A stretch of DNA of 64,000 nucleotides from Lysinibacillus sp. B2A1 (lineage in GTDB: Bacteria > Bacillota > Bacilli > Bacillales_A > Planococcaceae). Where the stretch lies: assembly GCA_002973635.1 (NCBI GenBank), contig CP027224.1, positions 4,040,501 to 4,104,500 of the forward strand, read 5' to 3'. Positions 53,925 through 62,805 of the stretch are shown here, piece by piece. How positions within the stretch are numbered: the first letter of the stretch is position 1; each line of letters opens with the position of its first letter. The position numbers and the translations under genes are program-made. Under the pieces are notes generated by a model. It was not told where the DNA came from and searched no databases. It saw only the letters and a list, made by a program, of their open reading frames with translations.

Positions 53925-54533
53925 TTATAAATTTTCATCAATATATGTTTCGATGTCAGACGCCATTGTATCAATGGGTACATCCTCAATATTTTTGGCA
54001 TATCCCGTATACATTTTTACTAAAATCCCGTCTTTATCCACTAAGAAAAATTGATTACCATGAATCACTTGATCGGAATTAGGGTCATCCTTAACCATAA
54101 TTTTAGTTGATTTTACTGCAAATTGTTCAATATATTTTTGTGAATAACCAGTAAGGAGATTCCATTTTAATTCATCAGGTACATTATATTTGCTTAGATA
54201 ATCCGCAAGTACATCTGGCTTATCAACATCAGGATCCACTGAAAACGCAACAATCTGATAATCTTCCACACCTTTTTTCTTCAGCTTTTCTTGGACCTGC
54301 GCCATATTAAAGGACATTGGTGGACAAATAGAAGTACAATTCGTGAAAATATACATCCCAATCCATGGTTTTCCTTTTAAACTTTCTAAAGAAACAGCTT
54401 CTCCACGTTGATTAACATGCTCAAAATCTGGCAGTGCTAAGTTGTAATCTGCCTTAAATTTTGCATTTCCACATGCACTAAGTACAGTTGTCAACATCAA
54501 AAGTAGTATGAATCCAATTATATTATTTTTCAT
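53925..54533 (-). CDS. SCO1/SenC family lipoprotein
   Basis: The 202 residues start with a signal peptide and lipobox VLSACG (Cys21). The copper-binding Cys66-x3-Cys70 lies in FTNCTSICPPM and His158 in VIHGNQFFL, in a thioredoxin fold. Sco proteins deliver copper to the CuA site of cytochrome c oxidase, or act as thiol reductants outside the membrane. The gene stands alone. Confidence 0.92.
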   Translation of the reverse strand: MKNNIIGFILLLMLTTVLSACGNAKFKADYNLALPDFEHVNQRGEAVSLESLKGKPWIGMYIFTNCTSICPPMSFNMAQVQEKLKKKGVEDYQIVAFSVDPDVDKPDVLADYLSKYNVPDELKWNLLTGYSQKYIEQFAVKSTKIMVKDDPNSDQVIHGNQFFLVDKDGILVKMYTGYAKNIEDVPIDTMASDIETYIDENL

Positions 54534-54635
54534 CTTAACACGCTCCCTACCTACATTACCCTCATCCTATCGTATGATCATAACGTTGACAAGGACTCCA
54601 AGTGACAGCTTTCGAACATCTTTGTGAAATAGATT

Positions 54636-54758
54636 TCACTTTAAGGAAATAAGTGCTTCATGAATCGCATCCAGCTTTACCTCTACTCGGTGCAATAAAT
54701 AAAACGACACCAAAATTGGAAAGCCAATATCTGAAATCATGTTTAACCACTGCTCCAT
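54636..54758 (-). CDS. YvrJ family protein
   Basis: The 40 residues have a short hydrophobic helix (MISDIGFPILVSFYLLHRVE) and an amphipathic tail, matching the YvrJ family of tiny Bacillales proteins. GGAGG precedes ATG 54758. YvrJ genes commonly sit next to DUF1659 and DUF2922 genes, as here, though a terminator separates them. Confidence 0.75.
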   Translation of the reverse strand: MEQWLNMISDIGFPILVSFYLLHRVEVKLDAIHEALISLK

Positions 54759-54805
54759 CTTTAATTTCCTCCTTCACAAATTAAAATCGAGTATTCTCCT
54801 GTATA

Positions 54806-54842
54806 AAAAGGTCTTTGTAGTACAATCCCACAAAGACCTTTT
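54806..54842 (-). terminator. Terminator of the DUF1659-DUF2922 operon
   Basis: AAAAGGTCTTTGT and ACAAAGACCTTTT pair perfectly over 13 bp. Confidence 0.9.
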
Positions 54843-54847
54843 CTTCA

Positions 54848-55072
54848 TTATGCCATCACTAATTCAAGATCCGTCACTTGGCGGTCAATGATCCGTGCCC
54901 CTTTTATGGCAACTAGAGTACCTGCTTGTCCTTCAAAAACATTTTTAGCGATAATTGTCTGCATAACCTGTTGGATTTCTGCAGTTGTAATTGTTGGCTT
55001 TGGTGCATCAATCGTAAGCACAGTTGTTTTTCCTATAGCTGTTTCAAAATGCAGTTCTAAAACTTGTGTCAT
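54848..55072 (-). CDS. DUF2922 protein
   Basis: The 74 residues read LELHFETAIGKTTVLTID at the start and GAKGARIIDR-like VAIKGARIIDRQVTDLEL at the end, the DUF2922 pattern. Small cytoplasmic Bacillales protein of unknown function, cotranscribed with the DUF1659 gene 15 nt upstream. Confidence 0.85.
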   Translation of the reverse strand: MTQVLELHFETAIGKTTVLTIDAPKPTITTAEIQQVMQTIIAKNVFEGQAGTLVAIKGARIIDRQVTDLELVMA

Positions 55073-55086
55073 CTTTTTTCCCCTCC

Positions 55087-55302
55087 TTAGGATAAATCTG
55101 TTGTTTCTACTTTAGAAATGCTGTCTAATGGATGTGTAGATAGACTTGCAATGGCATTCGCCACAGCTACTAAATCCACTGTTGAATGCGAACCATTTAC
55201 ATTTCGGTATGTCTTCGTTGCGAACTTTGGCTCGTTTTGTTCATTGTAGCCAGTAACATACTTTAAACGAAGCGTTGCATTAACAAAATTTACACTTGTC
55301 AT
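55087..55302 (-). CDS. DUF1659 protein
   Basis: The 71 residues match DUF1659 (NATLRLKYVTGYNEQNEP, then VANAIASLSTHPL). ATG 55302 has GGGGGTG 6 nt before it. Unknown function; paired with DUF2922 in many Bacillales. Confidence 0.85.
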   Translation of the reverse strand: MTSVNFVNATLRLKYVTGYNEQNEPKFATKTYRNVNGSHSTVDLVAVANAIASLSTHPLDSISKVETTDLS

Positions 55303-55423
55303 AGGTGTCACCCCCTTTCTTACACAATATATACAGACTTATTGCTAAAAGAGGGACATTAAGGATGAATTTTTTTTTGCTAGCTTTTATAATAGAGTGA
55401 GAGAAAGCAAAGAGGTGAACGAT

Positions 55424-55852
55424 TTGTTAACAGGCTGGTTTTTATGGTTTATCTTGTTTTGGGTAGTCGTATTGATTACCTTTATGGGGATTGGTGGATT
55501 TTTTATGTTCCGCAAGTTTTTAAAGGCATTACCAAAGCAGGATGGTAAATCGGATTTAGATTGGCAAGAGTTTTATTTAGATAAAACCATTCATTTATGG
55601 GGACAACCTGAGAAGGAGCTTTTATATGAGCTTGTTAGCCCTGTCCCTGAGCTGTTTAGACAAGTAGCAAAGGAAAAAATAGCTGGCAAAATTGGCGAGC
55701 TTGCATTAGAAGAAAAAGCGCCTGCCATTAATCATGACTTAATTATTCGTGGTTATATTCAAGCAACTCCTAAGCGTGATCATAAATTTTTACGCAAAAA
55801 ATTAGCGGAAATGAAAATTGACATTACCCCCTATGAACATCTATTTGATTAA
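55424..55852 (+). CDS. DUF2621 membrane-anchored protein (YneK-like)
   Basis: About 142 residues. One N-terminal membrane span (WFLWFILFWVVVLITFMGIG) is followed by MFRKFLKALPKQDGKSDLDW and a cytoplasmic helical domain, as in DUF2621. TTG 55424 is chosen because AAGAGGTG lies 6 nt before it and because the family starts here. Confidence 0.8.
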   Translation: MLTGWFLWFILFWVVVLITFMGIGGFFMFRKFLKALPKQDGKSDLDWQEFYLDKTIHLWGQPEKELLYELVSPVPELFRQVAKEKIAGKIGELALEEKAPAINHDLIIRGYIQATPKRDHKFLRKKLAEMKIDITPYEHLFD

Positions 55853-55980
55853 TGGTTATGCTGCACATCGCAATCGGTACTTTTCTATCAGCTTTTATTC
55901 ATGATATCAAGGTACAATGGATGATGTATTTATTCATATGGTCTGGGTTCTATTACAATTTTAAAAGAAAGCATCGTTAA
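55852..55980 (+). CDS. Small protein translationally coupled to the DUF2621 gene
   Basis: Its ATG overlaps the previous stop (TAATG), and 42 codons follow. There are one or two short hydrophobic helices (LHIAIGTFLSAFI and WMMYLFIWSGFYY) and a basic tail (KRKHR). It is likely a membrane peptide made by reinitiation. The family is not recognised. Confidence 0.5.
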   Translation: MVMLHIAIGTFLSAFIHDIKVQWMMYLFIWSGFYYNFKRKHR

Positions 55981-56009
55981 ATTTTTTTGTTCAAAATAGA
56001 AAGAAAAAT

Positions 56010-56179
56010 AAAACCAAGCCGCTTTTCACAGTGGGCACTGAAAAAGTCGATTTGCCACAAAAATTGTGATGCAAATCGACTTTTTTAAATTTTCAAATCT
56101 AACAAAAGACAAATTTCTAATATAAATATGTGAATTTTTTTAATTTTTCAGTGCCCTTCTTTTCACACGGCTTGGTTTT
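56010..56179. terminator. Terminator hairpin split by an insertion
   Basis: AAAACCAAGCCG (56010-56021) and CGGCTTGGTTTT (56168-56179) are perfect 12-bp arms. Their original 9-nt loop CTTTTCACA now appears twice, flanking the insertion at 56031-56158. Before the insertion this was a normal bidirectional terminator between convergent genes. Confidence 0.8.
56031..56158. mobile_element. 128-bp MITE-like element with 13-bp terminal repeats and 9-bp target duplication
   Basis: The element ends carry GGGCACTGAAAAA and its inverse TTTTTCAGTGCCC, 2 bp in from each border. It is flanked by direct repeats CTTTTCACA (56022-56030 and 56159-56167). An internal 15-bp palindrome lies at 56041-56085 and also occurs at 47347-47398. 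There is no coding capacity. It should be mobilised by a transposase elsewhere in the genome. Confidence 0.75.
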
Positions 56180-56200
56180 TACCATTTCAAACCCATTTCA

Positions 56201-57064
56201 TTAATATTGAAATTGGTCTGTCACATCATATTCATAATTAATAGTCGCACGTACATTAGTCATTTTAGAGGAAGCTGTTGCTTTGGCATTATATTTGAAA
56301 TTCCATTTCTGAGCTGCCATTAATTGGTCTTGTAAAGATATTGTATACTGTCCATTTGTTGCGTTTGAAACAATAGCTGTATACCAAACATTTGTCTGTT
56401 CTGAACTAATTTTATGCAATACATTTCCTTGACTCGGTGTTTGCGTACTTGATGTAGTGATTGACTTAACAACTGCTTTATCTGGGATTGTTGCATTATT
56501 TCTTAAATCCATTGTGATCACAGTAGAGTCTACGCCATTTAGATTTAAACCTGTATTCCCTGAGTTTGTAGCTGTACCAGTAAAATTAAATATACCGCTA
56601 CCTAATTTGGTACGCTCTAAGATTGAAATTGTAAAATACATATTGCCCGTATAATTTCCTCTACTTACCTTCACATATACTGTTTGAGCGCTAGCAGCAT
56701 CTGCCTTTGCAAAAATAAATGGTGTTAATGAAGCAGGATTGACTACAGCAATTCCTTCATCAATTGGTTGCTGATTAGTATTAAATAATTCAATCTTCAT
56801 TCCATGATATTGGCTTTGATAAGAGCTTTTCACATACACTTTTTCACCAGCATTTAGTGTAAATTTAAAATAAGCTGCCTCCTCGTCTTCTGGTAAAATA
56901 GTTGTATCTATATTACTATATTTCCAATAACCTACCGAATAAGCAGTGGCAAAACTATTATTTCCTGTAATTGTACCTGCTGCTGACGTAGTTGTAGCTA
57001 AGGACAAGACAACAAACAAAGCTACGGTGAATCCTAGTAAATGCTTTGATATATTTTTCAACAC
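56201..57064 (-). CDS. Secreted protein with PPC-like beta domain
   Basis: About 287 residues. GTG 57064 (AAAGGAGG, 7 nt) opens a signal peptide ending ATTTSAAG. Residues about 45-160 resemble a bacterial pre-peptidase C-terminal beta-sandwich (AAYFKFTLNAGEKVYVK, then GNMYFTISIL). The C-terminal half is beta-rich and unrecognised. It is exported and has no anchor. Function unknown. Confidence 0.65.
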   Translation of the reverse strand: MLKNISKHLLGFTVALFVVLSLATTTSAAGTITGNNSFATAYSVGYWKYSNIDTTILPEDEEAAYFKFTLNAGEKVYVKSSYQSQYHGMKIELFNTNQQPIDEGIAVVNPASLTPFIFAKADAASAQTVYVKVSRGNYTGNMYFTISILERTKLGSGIFNFTGTATNSGNTGLNLNGVDSTVITMDLRNNATIPDKAVVKSITTSSTQTPSQGNVLHKISSEQTNVWYTAIVSNATNGQYTISLQDQLMAAQKWNFKYNAKATASSKMTNVRATINYEYDVTDQFQY

Positions 57065-57215
57065 AACAAATCCTCCTTTTGTTATTTTACCTATTATTTT
57101 CATATAAATTGAATTTTATGTAAAGTTTATTTTCAAAAAAAGGTTAATAAACCCATTATTTATTTTTATATCCAGCCGATACTATAACTATAAAATAAAA
57201 ACAGGAGTGATTTGT

Positions 57216-58211
57216 ATGAATATAAGTTCAAATCCACCATTTGTCTCAACAAATACAGCTACTAAAACAACTCCAATTGAAAAAGATACAACGGTTATTC
57301 AAAGCCGAAATGGGTATGAAAGCGAGTCAGATAGACGTAGACAATTACACACAGAACATTATCAAAAAGTAACTGCGCAAAATAAAATGTTTCAAGATCC
57401 CAAACAACATATCATTGATAAGTATCATAATCCTCTCTCATCTTACTTTAGACATGACTTGACTGCTCAAGAAAGGGATATTGCTTCTAGTACTGAATTG
57501 ACTTGGCTAAGGGCTGGTAAGGCAAATATGTCACACCTTGATGCAATCTTTCGTGACAAGCCACCCATTTATGACGATGTAGAGGTGGCGACCAAAAAAG
57601 CATTTAATCGCCAACAAATAAATGGGCAATTCCAACAACTATTGAGTCAGTATCAACTGACGATGCCCAAAGATGCAAAATTAACATTTACCATTGACCC
57701 TAACACTTATAAATTGGGTGTTAGCGGGACAAAGGATTCAGATTTTGCTCGATTATTAGAAGAAGCACTCAATTCCGAGAACAATGCCAAGCAACTATTT
57801 GCTCATATTATCAAAAGCCGTTCTGATGATTCGACACAATTTACGCAAAAAAAATATGACAAATATAACCTTGTCCGTGAGATTCAAAATGTGACGGGTT
57901 ATAATTTGAAAGATTTACAGGTAGTAGATAATAAGTTTGTAACGAAGGATGGAACAGATATTTTTGAAATTTACCAAAACAATTTGAAAAAAAATTCCTA
58001 TGTATCCGATTGGGAGCGAGGCGTGCGGAATAGTCATTACGGTTCACAGTTAGCAGACCTAGCTAAACAGGGATTTGACTCGATACCTGATTTAATCTTG
58101 TCTATTGACTATGAAAATGGCTCTTTCCATGATGTAGGTCAACGGGAAAACTATGGAACAGGGAGAACAGATTGGATTGAGCAGTTGAGAACACACCGTT
58201 CTTCAATTTAG
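57216..58211 (+). CDS. DUF4885-like protein
   Basis: About 331 residues without signal or membrane segments. A Ser/Thr-rich start is followed by SSTELTWLRAGKANMSHLD, KDAKLTFTIDPNTYKLGVSG and ALNSENNAKQLFAHI. This pattern belongs to the DUF4885 proteins found in Bacillales. The length is normal. AGGAG precedes ATG 57216. Role unknown. Confidence 0.65.
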   Translation: MNISSNPPFVSTNTATKTTPIEKDTTVIQSRNGYESESDRRRQLHTEHYQKVTAQNKMFQDPKQHIIDKYHNPLSSYFRHDLTAQERDIASSTELTWLRAGKANMSHLDAIFRDKPPIYDDVEVATKKAFNRQQINGQFQQLLSQYQLTMPKDAKLTFTIDPNTYKLGVSGTKDSDFARLLEEALNSENNAKQLFAHIIKSRSDDSTQFTQKKYDKYNLVREIQNVTGYNLKDLQVVDNKFVTKDGTDIFEIYQNNLKKNSYVSDWERGVRNSHYGSQLADLAKQGFDSIPDLILSIDYENGSFHDVGQRENYGTGRTDWIEQLRTHRSSI

Positions 58212-58326
58212 AAAAGAGCATACTTTACTATTAACTGGCAATATATACTGCACTTTATAAGACTTTATTAAGAAGTATTGTTAAAAAATCACGTGATCAT
58301 GAGGAAAGCATAAGCATCTGAGGTAT

Positions 58327-58479
58327 TCAAAACTGGATTTTTATCAAAAATATCGTATTTTCACGTATGTCAATCCGAATGATACCATGGCTTAATATGC
58401 ATCCAAAATTTTCTTCAAGGGTGCGGAATATGAGGTGGATTGTGGTGACGAGTTATACAAAGCTCTGAAGATGCCATAA
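58327..58479 (+). pseudogene. Decayed C-terminal gene fragment
   Basis: A frame of 50 codons with one TAA inside encodes YRIFTYVNPNDTMA, stop, then YASKIFFKGAEYEVDCGDEL. No start is seen. The flanks (58212-58326 and 58480-58539) hold nothing. Confidence 0.4.
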
Positions 58480-58539
58480 CCAATCTAATGACAATCGTTC
58501 TTAGTTGTACCATGAAAATAAAATTATTGGGAGGAATTT

Positions 58540-58995
58540 ATGGACATTAATAATCTCAGTACATTTAATACTATTACAAATCGCAAAATAAATAATGTTG
58601 TAGTTACTGTTCCAATAAAAACCTCTTTATTTGCAACTGTATTTAATGACTTTTTGAAAGAAAAATCATTAGCAATAACTAATCCTAGCGATTTGATTTC
58701 TTCATTGGAATTAGATCTTCTGGAGGACAAAGTTAATCAAACAGTTGAGCTTGAAGACAAGTATTGCTCGCTTTGTGGTTCTATGATTGAAAATGATGGT
58801 AGTTGTCCGTTATGTATTGTACCAATATTTATAACTGGTAACAGCAACCAATCATTTCAAAACCAAAATGTTTCACAAGTAAATAATTCTCATGTAGAGT
58901 TTGGAAGTAGAGTACACCACCTTATAGAAAGTAAAGAAAAATCAATAATTTCATATGATACCAATTTGAAATTTATGAAAAAAGCACCTATTTAG
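58540..58995 (+). CDS. Protein with a zinc-ribbon motif, function unknown
   Basis: The 151 residues carry Cys-x2-Cys...Cys-x2-Cys at about 76-92 (YCSLCGSMIENDGSCPLC), a likely zinc ribbon. The rest is polar and Asn/Ser-rich. GGGAGG lies 6 nt before the ATG. Family not recognised. Confidence 0.6.
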   Translation: MDINNLSTFNTITNRKINNVVVTVPIKTSLFATVFNDFLKEKSLAITNPSDLISSLELDLLEDKVNQTVELEDKYCSLCGSMIENDGSCPLCIVPIFITGNSNQSFQNQNVSQVNNSHVEFGSRVHHLIESKEKSIISYDTNLKFMKKAPI

Positions 58996-59009
58996 TTGAA
59001 TGGGTGCTT
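58982..59009 (+). terminator. Terminator overlapping the zinc-ribbon gene's end
   Basis: AAGCACC and GGTGCTT arms; T-rich tail. Confidence 0.65.
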
Positions 59010-59266
59010 CTTTGTGTCATTATCATTATTCAGTTCCAAACAATGTCTGTATACTTACTTGTACGTTCTACAGGTGTTAGTTTGGTATAATCATTATCCC
59101 AAGCAAGTACAAGACATTATATTATATGTTAAATCTTGCTCGGATTCAGGTAATAAATTGAACATTTCTACTAGACCGTGTCTAAAAATTAAAAAATCGG
59201 GTGCTACATATAAACTTTTTGTCCAACTATTCGTGATAAAACATTTTTAAAGCATAAAATATTCAA

Positions 59267-59404
59267 GTACTTGACGGAGGTTTATTGGTTGAGCTGATTG
59301 ATACAATTTAGATTCATGAGAACAATGAAATTGCTATTCAGTTCAATTTTGCTGACCAACATCAATCTTCCATCATGTATCGCCCCAAACTGATATATAG
59401 TTGA
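59267..59404 (+). pseudogene. Serine recombinase, C-terminal remnant
   Basis: The frame reads VLDGGLLVELIDTI, a TAG, then IHENNEIAIQFNFADQHQ, matching the last 45 residues of large serine recombinases. It is a trace of a lost integrative element. The stretch 59010-59266 has no gene. Confidence 0.6.
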
Positions 59405-59537
59405 AAACCGTATCTGCAATTGCGTCGTATCTTGTTCTAGTAATAACTCTACGAAAAGGATTGGATGCTGGTTCTATAATTATCCATCCAATGTCATCTA
59501 AAGTATCTTGCAAAGCCATAAGTCGTTGTAAAGTCAC
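59373..59537 (-). CDS. Small protein following the 59.5-kb gene
   Basis: GTG 59537 opens 54 codons (TLQRLMALQDTLDDIGWIII, then ASNPFRRVITRTRYDAI). It lies 10 nt after the preceding gene, so it is probably cotranscribed. Its end overlaps the recombinase remnant on the other strand. No family recognised. Confidence 0.45.
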   Translation of the reverse strand: MTLQRLMALQDTLDDIGWIIIEPASNPFRRVITRTRYDAIADTVFNYISVWGDT

Positions 59538-59547
59538 TTTCTATCCC

Positions 59548-59829
59548 TCACAAACGCAAATCTTCTATCACAACTGGCACATCTAATTTTTCAAGAAAAG
59601 CCAAACACACATCAAAATAAGGTTGGTCTTTTGCTTCCTTTTCCAAGTAGTTACCGCCAAACGTATGCGAATCCATCAACGTATCGAGCACTTGTAAAAA
59701 GAGTTCCTTTTGTTCATGTACCGACTGGGTGGATAGTTTTGGTAATGCTTTAATCAGTAACAATTCATCTTTATAATCTAGGAAAGTGGGTTTGGTTATC
59801 AAAAAAGCAGCCAATCCCGATAAGGTCAT
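59548..59829 (-). CDS. Small helical protein of the immunity-type array
   Basis: About 93 residues, helical and acidic, without signal or membrane segment (SVHEQKELFLQVLDTLMDS, then YFDVCLAFLEKLDVPVVIED). AAGAGGTG precedes ATG 59829. Size, strand and neighbours fit an immunity protein, but no family is recognised. Confidence 0.5.
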   Translation of the reverse strand: MTLSGLAAFLITKPTFLDYKDELLLIKALPKLSTQSVHEQKELFLQVLDTLMDSHTFGGNYLEKEAKDQPYFDVCLAFLEKLDVPVVIEDLRL

Positions 59830-59918
59830 CAATACGTTCACCTCTTTTTTCTAATTCACGACAAACTTGTACTTTTCTCCCTTAGCGTTTGTCGTGTTAA
59901 GAATGGATTCTAACAGCC

Positions 59919-61205
59919 CTAGTATGTTTCATAAACCAGTTTCCGGTCTATATTGAATTTTCCATCAAAAGATACATAAATATGAAGTTGTCCCGCTGGC
60001 GAGTCGCCTACATCATAGCCTAATTGTATTGTATTATCTGTGTTAAAAATCAATTCAACTAACAGTAAATTGCTGTTATCTTCCTCAGCATGTATTTCAG
60101 TAATCAAGTCTAGCGCACTGCTGTTTAGTGTATCCAAGTGATTCCACACTTTTTTGATAGAGGGTGATAACCGTTTAATCATTGCTTCTGTTCTTGCTTT
60201 CGTTTGAACAAAAATTTCCTGTTCCTTATAATTCCATGTCGTCTGATAAAAAGTTGTCCCATTATCATATTGAAACGTTCCAACACCTTGAATAACGTAC
60301 ATTGGCTCCATCATAAGATTGTCAGCATAATTCAAATCTTCTAGCAATAGATTATATGTCGTATCCAACTGAGTTAGTTTATTTTCTGAACAATATAGCT
60401 CAACCAATTGCACATTATGGCGAATATCTAGCTCTGTAATATGATTGTTGAAACATCTTAATCGTTGCAACATTGAATTTTGACTGACATCCAAATAGTT
60501 AAGGTGGTTATGATTGCAACGAACACTCTCTAATTTTAGACAACTTGTTATATCTAAAAGAAGTAAATAATTGTTTCCACAGTTAAGGTGGGTGAGCTCA
60601 GCATGATGATTTAAATGTAGTGTTAATAAAGAATTATACCCACAGTTTAGTTCTTGCAGATGGTGATTTTGCTCCAAATGCAACGCCGAAAGCATATTCT
60701 GATAACACACCAAAGAAACAAGTTTGACATTGTGACTGACATCCAACTCTCGCATTCGGTTAAAGCCACAATCGACCTTTTCCAAGAAAGGATTGTTCAT
60801 CAAATTCAAAGACGTGATTTGATTTTCAGTACAGTTTAGTATTTTCAAAAGAGGGTTATAGCTTACATCTAGTTGCGTTAGCACATTATTTCTACAAGAC
60901 AATTCTTCTAGTTTTGACTGATTACTTATATCCAGTGATGTTATTTTGTTTGTACAACAAATAAGAGTTTGCAAATGATAGTTATGACGAGTATCCAGTT
61001 CAGTTAAATCATTGAAAGCACAATCTAATTCTTTGAGAGCTATAAAATGCTCAATACCTTGTAGACTAGTGTAATTGTGATTCCTCAGTTGTAAGGATTC
61101 AATTTGATTCACATCGCTAAATAAAATAGTTTTGCGATTGTTACAAAACGTTTCAAGTACATACGTTTTAAAGTTCTCATCAATGAAATCTTGTGTTATA
61201 TCCAT
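59919..61205 (-). CDS. Leucine-rich-repeat protein with C-terminal immunity-like domain
   Basis: About 428 residues. Some twelve 21-residue leucine-rich repeats fill about 35-300 (for example LDVSYNPLLKILNCTENQIT). A further domain of about 130 residues ends with VGDSPAGQLHIYVSFDGKF, resembling the ends of proteins found beside polymorphic toxins. There is no signal peptide. ATG 61205 has AAGGAG 7 nt upstream. LRR plus immunity-like tail suggests binding of a toxin or partner protein. Inferred. Confidence 0.65.
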   Translation of the reverse strand: MDITQDFIDENFKTYVLETFCNNRKTILFSDVNQIESLQLRNHNYTSLQGIEHFIALKELDCAFNDLTELDTRHNYHLQTLICCTNKITSLDISNQSKLEELSCRNNVLTQLDVSYNPLLKILNCTENQITSLNLMNNPFLEKVDCGFNRMRELDVSHNVKLVSLVCYQNMLSALHLEQNHHLQELNCGYNSLLTLHLNHHAELTHLNCGNNYLLLLDITSCLKLESVRCNHNHLNYLDVSQNSMLQRLRCFNNHITELDIRHNVQLVELYCSENKLTQLDTTYNLLLEDLNYADNLMMEPMYVIQGVGTFQYDNGTTFYQTTWNYKEQEIFVQTKARTEAMIKRLSPSIKKVWNHLDTLNSSALDLITEIHAEEDNSNLLLVELIFNTDNTIQLGYDVGDSPAGQLHIYVSFDGKFNIDRKLVYETY

Positions 61206-61285
61206 AATGCACTCCTTCATTATTATCTCAATCAAGATAAAAACGAATTCTCAGACACCTCCTCGATTTACTCTACAACATAAAT

Positions 61286-61770
61286 TTACCATTCTGGCGT
61301 TTTTTTGATTTGAATAGCCACCTCAGAATACCCAGTATTTTCACAGAAAATCTTATCATAAAAATAAAATTCAGGAAATACTTTATAAAGATTTGATAAA
61401 ATTGTTAAAGTGCATTTTTTATCCACTAAATAATCATTTACTGCCGTTGCTTCCAATTTCATTTTCTCTAATAGCTCGCCTATTTTGCTTGATTCCCACT
61501 TCTTCAGTGTTTCCGCAAGGGGTGTTTCAAAAATATAGACATAGTAACCATTAAATACTAGTTGCAAAAACCCACCATTCTGTAAATTGTTCTACTTTCA
61601 TCTAATTGCCTCCTATAATCACGAATGGTGAACAAGCTATTGATTGTATATGTTAAGCAATTGTACAGTTTATTTTTATCAATCATGGTAAGATTCGAAT
61701 CCATATAATGAAACATTGTATTTACTTTTGCTAGTCCTTTTTCCAAACAAATATCTCGTATCTCGAACAA
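61286..61770 (-). pseudogene. Immunity-type protein gene, frameshifted in a T run
   Basis: The 5' frame (KLYNCLTYTINSLFTIRDYRR) and 3' frame (LVFNGYYVYIFETPLAETL) overlap by 10 nt at 61558-61567. One extra T in a run of five would join them into one protein of about 160 residues. No start with a good ribosome site is seen upstream. The family is not recognised. A sequencing error is possible. Confidence 0.5.
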
Positions 61771-61841
61771 TGTTTCCTGTCGAACAGATAAAAATTTTTA
61801 TACCTAAACACTTCGTATATCAATTTTTACATGCCTCGTTT

Positions 61842-62561
61842 TCATCTATAATCCTCATATTCCCACTGAAAAAATCGTTGCAAACATATACACGATTCTT
61901 CCCAAGTCTGCTTGGAACAGCTTTGCATAATTTCTTGGATGGCTTCTCTTAATTTTTTAAAATCAAACTCATCTATAACTAATGTTCTATTTCTTGCAAT
62001 GACATATTCATGTTGGCGACTTCTCAATGCCTCTGGAGTAGCTACCTTAACGTGAAACATATTGGAAGCAGTCTCGCCTTTTAGTCCGATCTCCAAATCC
62101 AAAGAAATGAAAACTTGCTCCAAACTATTAGGACGCCACTTTTCAATAGAGGCAACATTTGATGAGGATAAATCTCTTAATTCTAGCTCAACCACTTTTT
62201 CGCCTTCCACTATATCGTAACCTTCATACTCCCATCGAACATATCTTCTCAAGTAACTATATGATTCTTCCTTTGATGATTTAGAACAAATTTGCAATAT
62301 TTCTTTAATGGTATCTTTGATCTTTTTGAAATCAAATTCATCAATAACTAAAATTCTCTTTAACATATAATGATTATATTGACGAAAATTATTTCTCAAT
62401 GCCTCAGGGGTAGCAACCATTACAACATTCTGACCTATAATAGAGCATGCTTCGCCTACAAATTCAAACTCTAATGCCACTTGGAAGAAAACACGCTCCA
62501 AACTATCAGGATATTCAATAAAATCTTGTAAATGTAAATTTTTTAATTCCCATTTAACCAA
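61842..62561 (-). CDS. Tandem Imm8-family immunity protein
   Basis: About 239 residues made of two copies of the Imm8 domain. Copy 1 (about 1-118) begins VKWELKNLHLQDFIEYPDSL, contains VMVATPEALRNNF and ends RRYVRWEYEGY. Copy 2 (about 122-239) has ELRDLSSSNVASIEKWRP, VKVATPEALRSRQHEY and RFFQWEYEDY. Imm8 proteins neutralise polymorphic toxins of neighbouring or sister cells. TTG 62561 lies 6 nt after AGGAGGG. Two domains in one chain could block two toxin variants. Confidence 0.8.
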   Translation of the reverse strand: MVKWELKNLHLQDFIEYPDSLERVFFQVALEFEFVGEACSIIGQNVVMVATPEALRNNFRQYNHYMLKRILVIDEFDFKKIKDTIKEILQICSKSSKEESYSYLRRYVRWEYEGYDIVEGEKVVELELRDLSSSNVASIEKWRPNSLEQVFISLDLEIGLKGETASNMFHVKVATPEALRSRQHEYVIARNRTLVIDEFDFKKLREAIQEIMQSCSKQTWEESCICLQRFFQWEYEDYR

Positions 62562-62572
62562 TGCATTCCCTC

Positions 62573-62773
62573 CTATTTTTGCGATAACCCTCTTGTAGAA
62601 TACTAGCAATATATTCTCTGCTCAAAGGATAGACACGACATTTTATCTCGCATGTCCATAAATCAAAAATAACTGTCCTTCTCAACAAAAGGAACGGATA
62701 TCGCTTCAAACAAAGCTCGTAATTCATCTGAGCAATCTTCAAGGATTGGCGTAACTAGACGCCCCCTATATTG
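62573..62773 (-). pseudogene. Decayed gene fragment in the immunity array
   Basis: The frame reads RGRLVTPILEDCSDELRAL and ISVPFVEKDSYF, then TGA, then FMDMRDKMSCLSFEQRIYC, TAG, then STRGLSQK. Two in-frame stops show decay. Another frame is open over the same bases but looks unlike a protein. Confidence 0.5.
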
Positions 62774-62805
62774 TCATTTAGAACTTTTTGATTTTCCAAC
62801 TCTAT

